This document shows, in pieces, positions 26,226-34,678 of a stretch of 64,000 nucleotides of DNA. The notes under the pieces are model-generated. The model was not told the origin of the DNA. It saw only the letters and a list, made by a program, of their open reading frames with translations, and did not search any database. The stretch is from the NCBI GenBank assembly GCA_964223495.1, contig CAXQGL010000076.1, forward strand, positions 1-64,000, given 5' to 3'. How positions within the stretch are numbered: position 1 is the first letter of the stretch; every line of letters starts with the position of its first letter. A program made the position numbers and the translations under genes. The DNA comes from UBA8752 sp964223495. Lineage in GTDB: Bacteria > Bacteroidota > Bacteroidia > Flavobacteriales_D > Sanyastnellaceae.

Positions 26226-28347
26226 GTCGGGCAACAGGCAGCAGCGGGGATTGGTCGGATTCGACGCCCAGACCATTGAAGACCTCGAGTTCAATGCCAT
26301 CCGGCGCCTGTTGGAAGACCGGTGCAGTTCCGACTCGGCGCGTCGAAGGGCGCGCAATCTCGAGCCCTCAGCGCACCGTCCAACGGTGCTCTCCGCTCTG
26401 GAGTCGACGGATGAACTGCGGCGAATCCGGGTGGAGGGCACGCCCTTTCCCAATCTCGTCTTCGAGGAGATCAAGGGCGAAATCAAATTGCTTGAAGTCT
26501 CGGGTTCGGCGCTGACGGAGGCGGGATTCATGCGGGTCCTCCAATGCACACGACTCGTCAATGACATCGTCGCCACACTTGGCGGACGGGAACGGTCATT
26601 CCCCCGCCTTTGCGGCATGTTGGGCACCGTCAGCGAGAACAAGGAAATCGTCCGGGAAATCGAGGCCGTCTTCGACCCGAAAGGGGGGGTAAAGGGCCAT
26701 GCTTCGGAAGCGCTCAACCGCATCCGGATTGACCTTCAAACTGCCCGGCGCCAGGTCAATCGACTGTTTGATAAAGCTTTGCGTACAGCAATCAAGCAAG
26801 GTTGGCTTGCAGACATCCAAGAAGGATACCTCAATGACCGGCGGGTACTGGCGGTGGCCAGCACACACAAAAGAAAAGTCCGGGGTACGGCGCTGGGAAC
26901 CTCGAAGACCGGCTCCGTCACCTTCATCGAACCCGCGGATTGCCATCAGGTCAATCATGAACTTGAGATGCTAAAGGATGACGAGCGCAGGGAAATCACC
27001 CGCATTCTGAGGGCCTTGACCCAACGCATCAGGAAGCACACACCCCTCATCAAGGCACAGCAGCGCCTGCTCGTGAAATTGGATTTCGTCCAAGCGAAGG
27101 TGAAACTGGCGTTGGAGATGGATGCCGGCAGGCCACATCTTGTGAAGGAGACCCGCCTCGAACTCCTCAAGGCCTTCCATCCCTTGTTGCTGCTCAGCCA
27201 CCGATCCAAGGGCATTCCGGTCGAGGCCCAGCACCTCACACTGCACCCCGGTCGACGCATGCTGGTCATCAGTGGCCCCAATGCCGGCGGCAAGTCGATT
27301 GCCTTGAAGATGGTCGGACTGTTGCAGGCCATGGTGCAGAGCGGCCTGCTCGTTCCCGTGCATCCGGACAGCGCCTTTGGACTGTTCAAGGAAATCCTGA
27401 CCGACATCGGGGACAATCAGAGCATCGAGAACCAGCTCTCCACATACAGCTATCGGCTCAACAGGATGAAGGGATTTCTGGGTTCGGCGGGCAGAAACAG
27501 CCTGCTTCTCCTGGATGAATTCGGAACGGGCAGTGACCCCGAACTCGGCGGCGCCCTCGCCGAAGTGTTCTTCGAAGAATTGTACGGCAAAGGGGTTTTC
27601 GGTGTGATCACCACGCATTACGCCAACATCAAAACCCGTGCAACCCAGATGCCGGAAGCGGTCAACGGCAGCATGCTGTTCGATGCGGAGACCCTCTCTC
27701 CCACCTACAGACTCGACCTCGGACAGCCGGGCAGCTCGTTCACATTCGAAGTGGCCGAATTGAATGGCATCCCGGCCGGTTTGATCGACCGGGCGAAGAA
27801 GAAGCTCGACCCCCGCAAGGTGAAACTGGACGGCCTCATTGCCTCGCTGCAGAAAGAGAAGACGCGCCACGCCAAGCTCACGGACCGTCAGCTCCAGGCG
27901 GAACACGAGGCCGAGAAGGCGCGCAAGGCATACGAACAGAAAGCCGAGCGCCTCGCAGAGCGTCAAGAGACCGTGCAGCGTCTCGGGGAGGACCAGAATG
28001 CTGCCCTCGTGCGCGGCAAGAAACTCCAGCAGTTCATCGACCGCTTCCAGTCCGGCAAGGCCAACAAGGCGCTCCTCGAGGACATCCGCAAATACCTCTC
28101 CGTGGAGGCCACCAAGCTCGCAGAACGCGCAGAGGCCAAAGCCCGGAAGAAAGCCGCGGCGGACAAGCGGCGGAAATCCGTGCGCACGAAGCAGCATTTG
28201 GACCGCATCGCCGTAGGCAGTACCGTCCGACTCAAGGAAGGACGACAACGTGGTGAGGTCTTGTCGATCAAAGGCAAAAGGGCCACCGTCGCCTTCGGGG
28301 AATTCAGGACCCGGGTGGAACTCGTGGACCTGGTCTGGCTTCGGTGA
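26218..28347 (+). CDS. mutS2: MutS2-family DNA-binding ATPase lacking the Smr domain
   Basis: A 709-residue protein of the MutS2 family, which binds branched DNA or collided ribosomes depending on species. The core (about 30-340) is the MutS clamp/lever helices. The ATPase has Walker A GPNAGGKS at 353-360 and Walker B LLLLDEFGTGSDP near 434-446, with THYANIK beyond. A long coiled coil (about 540-650) follows, then a KOW-like strand region ending GEFRTRVELVDLVWLR. The usual C-terminal Smr nuclease domain of about 80 residues is absent; the frame ends cleanly and abuts the convergent gene. The ATG at 26218 overlaps miaA by eight bases. Confidence 0.9.
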   Translation: MSESGNRQQRGLVGFDAQTIEDLEFNAIRRLLEDRCSSDSARRRARNLEPSAHRPTVLSALESTDELRRIRVEGTPFPNLVFEEIKGEIKLLEVSGSALTEAGFMRVLQCTRLVNDIVATLGGRERSFPRLCGMLGTVSENKEIVREIEAVFDPKGGVKGHASEALNRIRIDLQTARRQVNRLFDKALRTAIKQGWLADIQEGYLNDRRVLAVASTHKRKVRGTALGTSKTGSVTFIEPADCHQVNHELEMLKDDERREITRILRALTQRIRKHTPLIKAQQRLLVKLDFVQAKVKLALEMDAGRPHLVKETRLELLKAFHPLLLLSHRSKGIPVEAQHLTLHPGRRMLVISGPNAGGKSIALKMVGLLQAMVQSGLLVPVHPDSAFGLFKEILTDIGDNQSIENQLSTYSYRLNRMKGFLGSAGRNSLLLLDEFGTGSDPELGGALAEVFFEELYGKGVFGVITTHYANIKTRATQMPEAVNGSMLFDAETLSPTYRLDLGQPGSSFTFEVAELNGIPAGLIDRAKKKLDPRKVKLDGLIASLQKEKTRHAKLTDRQLQAEHEAEKARKAYEQKAERLAERQETVQRLGEDQNAALVRGKKLQQFIDRFQSGKANKALLEDIRKYLSVEATKLAERAEAKARKKAAADKRRKSVRTKQHLDRIAVGSTVRLKEGRQRGEVLSIKGKRATVAFGEFRTRVELVDLVWLR

Positions 28348-30039
28348 TCATTCAAGGATGACCCGACGGGTGCTTTGTGCACCATCAGGCAATGCCACGG
28401 AAAGGAGCACCATGCCCCTCGGCCAATCCGCAACGGATACAGCGGCACTTCCTCCCCACCAGGGCTCTTCGTGCAGGATGCGCCCTGCTGCATCCCGAAT
28501 CCGGAGCATGGCCGCCTCCGACCATTGACCTCGGGCCCAACGGAGATGGAGGACATCGCGGGCCGGATTGGGTTGGATCCTGAGGTCCCGAGCGAGCGTC
28601 AACTGGGCCACATCCGCGACTTCCTCGCAAGCCTGGGCCGGTCCGCATGGCACAGCCGCATCACCATCGGGATAGGCACCGTGCAGAACCGTGGCGCCCG
28701 TCTCCGCGGGATCGAGCCACAGGTACAATTTCTCGTCATCCGGGTTGGGATTGTCATCCCAATGGAAGGACATCTTGCCATAATAATCCGGCTCGTCCGG
28801 ACCCGTTCCCGCGCCGGCACCATTGTTCGTGCAGGCGGACAATCCTGCCGACAGCGTGCCGATGGAAAGTCCCTCCTCATTGAACAGGTGTGACCCTGAC
28901 GACCCGCCTTCCGTCACCCCCCAATTCGTTTCGGTCTCCACCCAATAGACCCTCCAGTGTGAACCGAAATCTCCTAAACTGATGCTTGAGGTATTTTGGG
29001 TGAATGTGCTGATTTTCTTTACATCACCTGACGGATGATGGATGCCCACGCCGCTGGACGCGCCCGAGCCGCTCGCGTCCCAACCCGCGTAGTACACATC
29101 CCAGCTTGAGGGAATCTCATCTTCCACTTCCACCAGGAGGAAATCCGAACCATCGAAGTTGTTGCCCTGGATGTCATCGGAATCAGCCAAGCGGATCACC
29201 CCGGTTCGGCGGCGGTTCAAGAATCCGTTGCCCTCTCCGCATTCGGGGCGCTCATAGTTGTAGTACACCTTCAGCAGTGCGAACTCGTCGTCGGTCACCT
29301 CGCTCGCGCAGTGCAACGCCGTGAGCATGTACTGGCGACAATCGAGCGCCGTCGTATTGACCATGGCGCCCGAGCACAGGTAACTGCCCCCACTCTCGAT
29401 GATGGACAACCGGACGGTCGCATCCCGTTGGCACTCCCATCCCACGATTTCCGGACAGGCCACATCCACCTCGCAAGGTTGGCTTCCACCCCTGGCCCCA
29501 TCGACATCGCGGAAAAGGGCTGCCGCACCTTCCATCTCCAGGTGGATCTGCCCGGCGAGGCCTTGGGGAACCGCCAGCCTGATCACGGCCACTTCACCGG
29601 GAACATCTCCCGTCGCCATGCGGCCATGGGCATCATTGTCCCTGAAATCATACGGGCCTTCCTGCCATAGGCCATCTTCATCGGTGATCCACATCTGAAC
29701 CCCAGCGGGAAGGTGGAAATGGCTGAAATGCAAAGCCAGCCCCAACGCACCCGGAATGCGAACGGCCACCACATGAGTGGCCTGGCCTGCATCAGGTGAG
29801 AAATCGGCTTCCTCAGCCACGACCACACCATAGAGGTATTTTCCTGATTCGCGGGCCTCCTTTTCCGCCCTCGCCCATGCAGCATCCACATCCAAGGGTG
29901 AGAGCACCAATTCCTCAGCAGGTGGAAACAACAGGTGTCCGGGACAAGGAGATGATGTGGTCTGCGCCCATGCTGGGATGGACATCATCATGATCATCAA
30001 GGCTAACAGTGCGGGACCGCACGGATGGAGTGGCTTCAT
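28348..30039 (-). CDS. Secreted trypsin-like (lysyl endopeptidase-type) serine protease with T9SS type A sorting domain
   Basis: A 563-residue exported protease. The signal peptide ends at AWAQ when translation starts at the ATG at 30039 (a longer frame adds 16 Arg-rich residues). The S1-family domain shows His243 in LTALHC, Asp299 in GSDFLLVEV and the nucleophile Ser381 in EGGSSGSHLF, an arrangement like Achromobacter and Lysobacter lysyl endopeptidases. Cysteines flank the active-site His. The last 75 residues are a T9SS type A domain: QPNPARDVLHLRW at its start, then an Ig-like strand pattern ending RRVILE. It should be exported by the T9SS, of which porQ in this window is a part. It is tail to tail with mutS2, with no gap. 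Confidence 0.9.
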   Translation of the reverse strand: MKPLHPCGPALLALMIMMMSIPAWAQTTSSPCPGHLLFPPAEELVLSPLDVDAAWARAEKEARESGKYLYGVVVAEEADFSPDAGQATHVVAVRIPGALGLALHFSHFHLPAGVQMWITDEDGLWQEGPYDFRDNDAHGRMATGDVPGEVAVIRLAVPQGLAGQIHLEMEGAAALFRDVDGARGGSQPCEVDVACPEIVGWECQRDATVRLSIIESGGSYLCSGAMVNTTALDCRQYMLTALHCASEVTDDEFALLKVYYNYERPECGEGNGFLNRRRTGVIRLADSDDIQGNNFDGSDFLLVEVEDEIPSSWDVYYAGWDASGSGASSGVGIHHPSGDVKKISTFTQNTSSISLGDFGSHWRVYWVETETNWGVTEGGSSGSHLFNEEGLSIGTLSAGLSACTNNGAGAGTGPDEPDYYGKMSFHWDDNPNPDDEKLYLWLDPAETGATVLHGAYPDGDAAVPCGPAQACEEVADVAQLTLARDLRIQPNPARDVLHLRWARGQWSEAAMLRIRDAAGRILHEEPWWGGSAAVSVADWPRGMVLLSVALPDGAQSTRRVILE

Positions 30040-30166
30040 GAAGCAGGTTTTACCGGACCGCGTCCTTGCATCGCCCGGCCTGCGCAAGTTAACCCCGCGT
30101 TCCGGGTGCTCCCATTTTTTGGCATTTCCCCGTACCCTGATGCCCCCGGGGCCGACACGCCGCCCC

Positions 30167-30175
30167 TATCTTTCG
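30167..30175 (+). promoter_or_regulatory. Candidate -7 box for the C-terminal processing protease
   Basis: TATCTTTCG ends three bases before the ATG at 30179, again indicating a very short leader. It lies in the 139-base spacer between divergent protease genes. On the minus strand, TAACTTGC at 30084-30091 is a weaker candidate for the other gene. Confidence 0.5.
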
Positions 30176-30178
30176 AAC

Positions 30179-31795
30179 ATGACGCGACCTTCCATGAAAT
30201 CAGCGGGAATCGGTCTCCTGCTCCTCGTCAGCACCCTCGCTTTCGGAGCATCGGCCCAAGCCCAGCAGAACGTGCAGGATCAAGGAGAGAAATTCAACAC
30301 GTTGCTCTACTACATGAACCGCATGTACGTGGACTCGGTGGACCTCGACGGGCTGGTGGAGACGGCCATCCGTGGCATGCTCGAGGAGCTCGACCCGCAC
30401 TCCGTCTACATTCCCTCGGAGGACCTGCAGGAGGCGGATGAACCGCTCAATGGCAACTTCGAAGGCATCGGTGTCCGGTTCAACATCATGAAGGACACCA
30501 TCATGGTGGTCTCCACCATCGCGGGTGGGCCCAGCGAAAAGCTCGGCATCATCTCGGGCGACCGCATCGTCGAGGTGGACGGGGAAGTCGTGGCCGGCAT
30601 CGGCATCCGCAACAAGGGCGTCATGGAACGCCTGAAGGGCCCCAAGGGCACCCATGTCGAGGTCGGCGTCAAGCGCGGCCGGCTGGAGGAGCTCATCTAC
30701 TTCGACATCGAACGGGACAAGATCCCCATCTACAGCGTGGACGCCCACTACATGGTAGACCCGAAGATCGGATACATCAAGGTCAACCGCTTCTCCAAGG
30801 AAACGATGGGTGAGCTCATCAGCGCCTTGGACGCGTTGAAGGAAAGCGGCATGAAGGACCTGATCCTGGATCTGCAGGGCAATGGTGGAGGAATGCTCAA
30901 TACCGCCATCGCCATGGGGGATGAGTTCCTTTCGGATGACCGTCTCATTGTCTACACCGATGGCCGCTCCTTTCCACGCGAGGACCGGGTGTCGAAGGAA
31001 ACGGGCAGGTTCGAGAAAGGCCGGCTCGTTGTCCTCGTCGACGAGTCCAGTGCCTCGGCGAGTGAAATCGTCAGTGGCGCCATCCAAGACTGGGACCGCG
31101 GTTTGATCGTCGGACGCCGCACCTTCGGAAAAGGGCTCGTCCAACGCCCTGTACGGTTGCCTGACGGCAGTGCCGTCCGGCTTACCGTCCAACAGTATTT
31201 CACGCCGTCGGGCAGGTGTATCCAGAAGCCTTACGATGAAGGCGTCGATGCGTACAGGCGCGAGAAGTACGATCGGTTTGAGAAAGGGGAACTCATGTCC
31301 CTCGACAGCCTCGAACTCCCGGACAGCCTCAAATACAGCACACTCGTGATGGGACGGACGGTATATGGTGGCGGAGGCATCCTGCCCGACGTCTTCGTGC
31401 CCATCGACACCTCGATGAACAGCGCCTATTTCAGTGACCTGTTGCGAAAAGGACTGTTCAACCGCTCCGTGCTGGAATTCGTGGATGCCAACCGCCGTGA
31501 ACTGGAACGTGAGCTGGACGACCGGGCAGCCTTCATTTCGGATTATGAATTGCCGCAATCCCTGCTCGATGGATTGGTCTCGCTCGGAGAAGCGGAGGAC
31601 ATTCCGTTCGTGGAGGAGGATTGGAATACAAGCCTGCCGGCCATCAAGCTCCGCCTCAAGGCCATCATGGGCCGAAGTCTGTTTGACGCGGGTACCTTCT
31701 ACGAAGTCTTCAACCCGATCAACCCCATTTTCCGCCGCGGAATCGAGGTCCTGAAGGACGGAACCTACAAGGAATCCGGAATCGGAAGCCGTTAA
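30179..31795 (+). CDS. C-terminal processing peptidase, S41 family (CtpA/Prc-like)
   Basis: A 538-residue periplasmic protease with a signal peptide (hydrophobic GIGLLLLVSTLAFGASAQA; cleavage near residue 27). The PDZ domain (about 80-170) has the carboxylate-binding segment NFEGIGVRF and GGPSEKLGIISGDRIVEVDG. The catalytic core has KDLILDLQGNGGG, the Ser in DESSASASEIV and the Lys in RRTFGKGLVQ, giving a complete Ser-Lys dyad. Such enzymes trim envelope proteins and control peptidoglycan hydrolases. A C-terminal region of about 150 residues beyond the core is common in Bacteroidota versions. It has its own promoter-like box. Confidence 0.95.
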   Translation: MTRPSMKSAGIGLLLLVSTLAFGASAQAQQNVQDQGEKFNTLLYYMNRMYVDSVDLDGLVETAIRGMLEELDPHSVYIPSEDLQEADEPLNGNFEGIGVRFNIMKDTIMVVSTIAGGPSEKLGIISGDRIVEVDGEVVAGIGIRNKGVMERLKGPKGTHVEVGVKRGRLEELIYFDIERDKIPIYSVDAHYMVDPKIGYIKVNRFSKETMGELISALDALKESGMKDLILDLQGNGGGMLNTAIAMGDEFLSDDRLIVYTDGRSFPREDRVSKETGRFEKGRLVVLVDESSASASEIVSGAIQDWDRGLIVGRRTFGKGLVQRPVRLPDGSAVRLTVQQYFTPSGRCIQKPYDEGVDAYRREKYDRFEKGELMSLDSLELPDSLKYSTLVMGRTVYGGGGILPDVFVPIDTSMNSAYFSDLLRKGLFNRSVLEFVDANRRELERELDDRAAFISDYELPQSLLDGLVSLGEAEDIPFVEEDWNTSLPAIKLRLKAIMGRSLFDAGTFYEVFNPINPIFRRGIEVLKDGTYKESGIGSR

Positions 31796-31855
31796 TCCAC
31801 TCCCGATTGCTGAAGAACCCGATTCACAAGGACCTTCAAACGCAAACAACACGCT

Positions 31856-31863
31856 TAATTTCG
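31856..31863 (+). promoter_or_regulatory. Candidate -7 box for the DUF1573 lipoprotein gene
   Basis: TAATTTCG lies 15 bases before the ATG at 31879 in the short gap after the S41 protease gene. Confidence 0.5.
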
Positions 31864-31878
31864 TTCCACAATACGACC

Positions 31879-32433
31879 ATGCATACCATGAACATCCCAC
31901 GTACCGTGGCCCTGGTGGCCATCCCCATGTTGCTCATCGCCTGCTCCAGCGATAACGGAGGTGATGATGCCGTCGGTTACACGCCGATGACCGACACCGA
32001 GGCCACTGCACAACAGAACGCAGCCGCTGCCGACAAGAAAATCGATCCTGCCAAGGATGCTGCCGAAACGCCGGCCACCCCGGAACCCACCGGCCCGTCC
32101 ACGACCATCACCTTCGCGGAGAATGCCTGGGACTTCGGCACCATTGATGAAGGCGATGCGGTGACCCACATCTTCAAATTCACCAATACGGGAGACAACC
32201 CGCTCATCATCGACCGTTGCAAGGGCTCATGTGGATGTACGGTGCCGAAATGCCCGAAGGATCCGATCGCTCCAGGTGGAGAGGGAGAGATCGAAGTGAA
32301 GTTCAACTCGAAGGGCAAGAAGAACAAGCAGACCAAGACGGTCACGATCAATGCGAACACTGTCCCGGAGCAGACCCGAATCACCATTTCAGCGAATGTG
32401 ACCCCTGCCCCTGCAGACGGTTCCGGAAAGTAA
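31879..32433 (+). CDS. DUF1573-domain lipoprotein
   Basis: A 184-residue lipoprotein. The ATG at 31879 gives a signal peptide with lipobox LIAC and lipidated Cys22; an ATG three codons later would also work, while upstream in-frame sequence is unlike a signal. A low-complexity Ala/Thr/Glu/Pro linker (about 40-75) leads into an ASPM/Hydin-like Ig domain (DUF1573): FGTIDEGDAVTHIFKFTNTG, then SCGCTVP and PIAPGGEGEIEVKFNSKG. Family members are common in Bacteroidota envelopes, of unknown role. A strong hairpin terminator follows 22 bases after the stop. Confidence 0.9.
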   Translation: MHTMNIPRTVALVAIPMLLIACSSDNGGDDAVGYTPMTDTEATAQQNAAAADKKIDPAKDAAETPATPEPTGPSTTITFAENAWDFGTIDEGDAVTHIFKFTNTGDNPLIIDRCKGSCGCTVPKCPKDPIAPGGEGEIEVKFNSKGKKNKQTKTVTINANTVPEQTRITISANVTPAPADGSGK

Positions 32434-32454
32434 TTCCGGGCACATCCGCTCATG

Positions 32455-32480
32455 AAAAAGGCCCTTCTGAGGGCCTTTTT
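32455..32480. terminator. Intrinsic terminator, potentially bidirectional
   Basis: AAAAAGGCCCT and AGGGCCTTTTT form a perfect 11-base-pair stem around a TCTG loop. The stem supplies its own T-run on both strands, so it can end the DUF1573 transcript from the left and the pterin dehydratase transcript (stop at 32509) from the right. Confidence 0.9.
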
Positions 32481-32508
32481 CATTGCAGGATTTTCGCGAA
32501 ATCCTTGT

Positions 32509-32742
32509 TCACTGGAGCAAACCGTCGACCGCCTCCGCCATCTGGCGGTCCTTGGACGTCACGATTCCCCCGGCATCATGCGTGTGCAATTCGATGCGCA
32601 CATAGCTGTACTCGTTGTGAAAGGTGGGATGGTGCTGGTGTTGTTCCGCCAGGAAGGCGACCCGCGTCATGAAGGTGAAGGCCTCCTGAAAGTCCTTGAA
32701 CCTGAATTCCCTTACGAGGCGGTTGTCCTTTTCGAGCCACAT
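32509..32742 (-). CDS. 4a-hydroxytetrahydrobiopterin dehydratase (pterin-4a-carbinolamine dehydratase)
   Basis: A 77-residue enzyme that dehydrates 4a-hydroxytetrahydrobiopterin, regenerating the pterin cofactor of aromatic amino acid hydroxylases. The signature HQHHPTFHNEYSYVRIEL followed by HTHDAGG holds the three active-site histidines. The ATG at 32742 gives the short MWLEKDNRL start usual in Bacteroidota; the longer frame adds 23 residues without similarity. TACATTCA at 32761-32768 on the minus strand is a suitable -7 box. No phenylalanine hydroxylase gene is in the window. Confidence 0.93.
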   Translation of the reverse strand: MWLEKDNRLVREFRFKDFQEAFTFMTRVAFLAEQHQHHPTFHNEYSYVRIELHTHDAGGIVTSKDRQMAEAVDGLLQ

Positions 32743-32760
32743 GGTTGCTGCTTTCGGGCG

Positions 32761-32768
32761 TGAATGTA
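32761..32768 (-). promoter_or_regulatory. Candidate -7 box for the pterin dehydratase gene
   Basis: Reads TACATTCA on the minus strand, 18 bases before the ATG at 32742, within the 71-base divergent spacer. On the other strand GATTTTCG (32801-32808) precedes the DegT gene start at 32814 by five bases. Confidence 0.4.
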
Positions 32769-32813
32769 GTCCGGGCAAGTGGGAATTGCCGCTGTTGGGC
32801 GATTTTCGCAACC

Positions 32814-34094
32814 ATGGCTTCCGACGCTGGCCACCCTTCCCGCCGAGCTCCCATCGGGTTCGCCCCCCCCTACATCGACGATGACACCGTTGCTGCCGTG
32901 GAACGCGTCCTGCGTTCGGGTTGGATCACCACAGGCCCGGAGACTGCAGCCTTCGAACAGGAGCTCGCAGCCTACACAGGAGCGCCTGCTGTCGCATGTG
33001 GTGGATCGTGGACCGGCCTCGCAGGCGTCATCCTGGATTGGTTCGGGGTCGGGCCCGGCGATGAGGTCATCCTGCCGGCCTATACGTATTGCGCCACCGC
33101 CAACGTGGTGTTGCACCGCGGCGCCACACCGGTGATCATGGACTTGCCTCCGGAAGGGGCCCAGGATGGCCTGAACATCACTTGGGAACAGGTCGAACCG
33201 CTCCTTACGGGAAGGACCAAAGTGGTGATGCCCGTCGATATTGGCGGCTGGCCGGTGCCCTGCAGTGATTGGAAATCCCGGTTGGAGCAATGGTCACGGC
33301 ATCACGGTTTCTCCTCAGGACATCCCGTGCAATCGAAACTGGGCCGCCCCCTCCTGCTCTCCGATGCCGCGCACTCGCTCGGAGCGGAGATCCGGAACCA
33401 ACCTGTCGGGACCCAGGCCGACCTGACGGTGTTCTCCTTCCACGCGGTGAAGAACCTCACCACTGCCGAAGGAGGAGCCGTCGCCATTGCCTTGCCGGAT
33501 GGCTTTGATCCGGTGGGCGTTCATCGGGAAATCCGCTCACTCTGCTTGCACGGACAGTCCAAGGATGCCGCCGACAAGTTCAATTTCCAAGGCAAGAGCA
33601 GTTGGAAGTATGACGTCACAGCACCTGGATTCAAGTGCAACATGACCGACATCCAAGCTGCCATGGGCCGCGTCGCGTTGGCCCGATATGGAGAGGATCT
33701 GGCGTATCGAAGGGCATTGGCTGATGCCTATGACCGGGCTTTGGAGAAGTGTGGGAGATTCGTCCTTCCTCTTCGCTTGGATCACGATCGGCGCAGCGCG
33801 GATCATCTGTACGTTGTGAGGCTGTCTCCCGGTATGGCCCGGCACCGGGATGACATCATGGACACCCTGGCTGCTGCCGGTATTGCGACCAACGTGCACT
33901 TCCCGCCACTCCCCATGCTGACCGCATATCGGGAGCGCGGATTCGCCGAAGCAGACGTGCCCTCTGCCTGCACAGCTTATGAATCCGCCATCAGCCTGCC
34001 CATCCACAGGCAGATGTCCATCGAAGACGTACTCAGGGTGGCCGATGCACTGCAGTCTGCGCTCCTGAAATTCATGGATCCGTCCACCGCATGA
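32814..34094 (+). CDS. DegT/DnrJ/EryC1/StrS-family sugar aminotransferase
   Basis: A 426-residue PLP enzyme that aminates a UDP- or dTDP-keto-sugar for surface polysaccharide or glycan synthesis. The PLP lysine is Lys213 in FSFHAVKNLTTAEGG. Other signatures are RSGWITTGPETAAFE near the N-terminus, GDEVILPAYTYCATANVV, LLLSDAAHSLGAE with the cofactor-contacting Asp, and FKCNMTDIQAAMG. It overlaps the following sugar-phosphate transferase gene as ATGA, forming a two-gene module like the PglE/PglC pairs of glycan pathways. The nucleotide sugar itself cannot be inferred. Confidence 0.93.
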   Translation: MASDAGHPSRRAPIGFAPPYIDDDTVAAVERVLRSGWITTGPETAAFEQELAAYTGAPAVACGGSWTGLAGVILDWFGVGPGDEVILPAYTYCATANVVLHRGATPVIMDLPPEGAQDGLNITWEQVEPLLTGRTKVVMPVDIGGWPVPCSDWKSRLEQWSRHHGFSSGHPVQSKLGRPLLLSDAAHSLGAEIRNQPVGTQADLTVFSFHAVKNLTTAEGGAVAIALPDGFDPVGVHREIRSLCLHGQSKDAADKFNFQGKSSWKYDVTAPGFKCNMTDIQAAMGRVALARYGEDLAYRRALADAYDRALEKCGRFVLPLRLDHDRRSADHLYVVRLSPGMARHRDDIMDTLAAAGIATNVHFPPLPMLTAYRERGFAEADVPSACTAYESAISLPIHRQMSIEDVLRVADALQSALLKFMDPSTA

Positions 34095-34678
34095 AACGCG
34101 CATTCGACCTGGCCACCTCCTCCATTCTCCTCATCGCCCTCGCAATACCGATGGTCGGCATCGGCATCGTACTGCTGCTCACCCAAGGTCCACCCCTCAT
34201 TTTCCGACAGCAGCGAATGGGACGCTCAGGCATGCCCTTCCAAGTTTTGAAATTGCGAACCATGCGGGCTCCAAAACCCGGAGATGTTGCCATTACTGCG
34301 GGTGATGAGGACCCCCGCATCACGGGCTTCGGCCGGGTGCTGCGCCGCCACAGGCTGGATGAATGGCCGCAACTGCTCAACGTACTCCGCGGCGATATGA
34401 GTCTGGTGGGGCCCAGGCCCGAAGTGCCCGACTTTGTCGATCTCCAATCCGAACAATGGCAGGAAATCCTGACGGTCCGACCGGGCATCACGGGACCGGA
34501 TGCCCTCGCATTCAAGGATGAAGGGCTGATGCTCGCCGGTGCCCCGGACAGCGACCGTTGTTACCGGGAGGAGATCCTTCCGGCCAAATTGGCCCTGCAA
34601 CAGGAATATGTGCGCAGCCGCAGCCTCTTGGGTGATCTCCGCGTGCTATTCCGCACGCTCGGCGCGTTGCGGGGATGA
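34091..34678 (+). CDS. Undecaprenyl-phosphate sugar-1-phosphate transferase (PglC/WcaJ C-terminal type)
   Basis: A 195-residue membrane-associated phosphoglycosyl transferase that begins glycan assembly by moving a sugar-1-phosphate to a polyprenyl phosphate. After MKRAFDLATSS comes one hydrophobic helix (about 11-32), then FRQQRMGRSGMPF, KLRTM, RVLRRHRLDEWPQLLNVLRG (catalytic Asp-Glu) and MSLVGPRPE, all diagnostic. The length is that of minimal PglC-like enzymes, not the five-helix WcaJ form. It is coupled to the DegT gene by a four-base overlap, and its 3' end overlaps the convergent SirB1-like gene by 33 bases. Confidence 0.94.
   Translation: MKRAFDLATSSILLIALAIPMVGIGIVLLLTQGPPLIFRQQRMGRSGMPFQVLKLRTMRAPKPGDVAITAGDEDPRITGFGRVLRRHRLDEWPQLLNVLRGDMSLVGPRPEVPDFVDLQSEQWQEILTVRPGITGPDALAFKDEGLMLAGAPDSDRCYREEILPAKLALQQEYVRSRSLLGDLRVLFRTLGALRG

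Noticed and set aside
30200..31900. Long minus-strand open frame opposite the S41 protease gene
   Set aside because: Rich in His, Asp and Val without any domain; the plus strand has an intact protease with a complete catalytic dyad.
32452..32483. Short open frames on both strands that begin MKKAL
   Set aside because: They are products of the palindromic terminator AAAAAGGCCCT/AGGGCCTTTTT, which reads the same on both strands.
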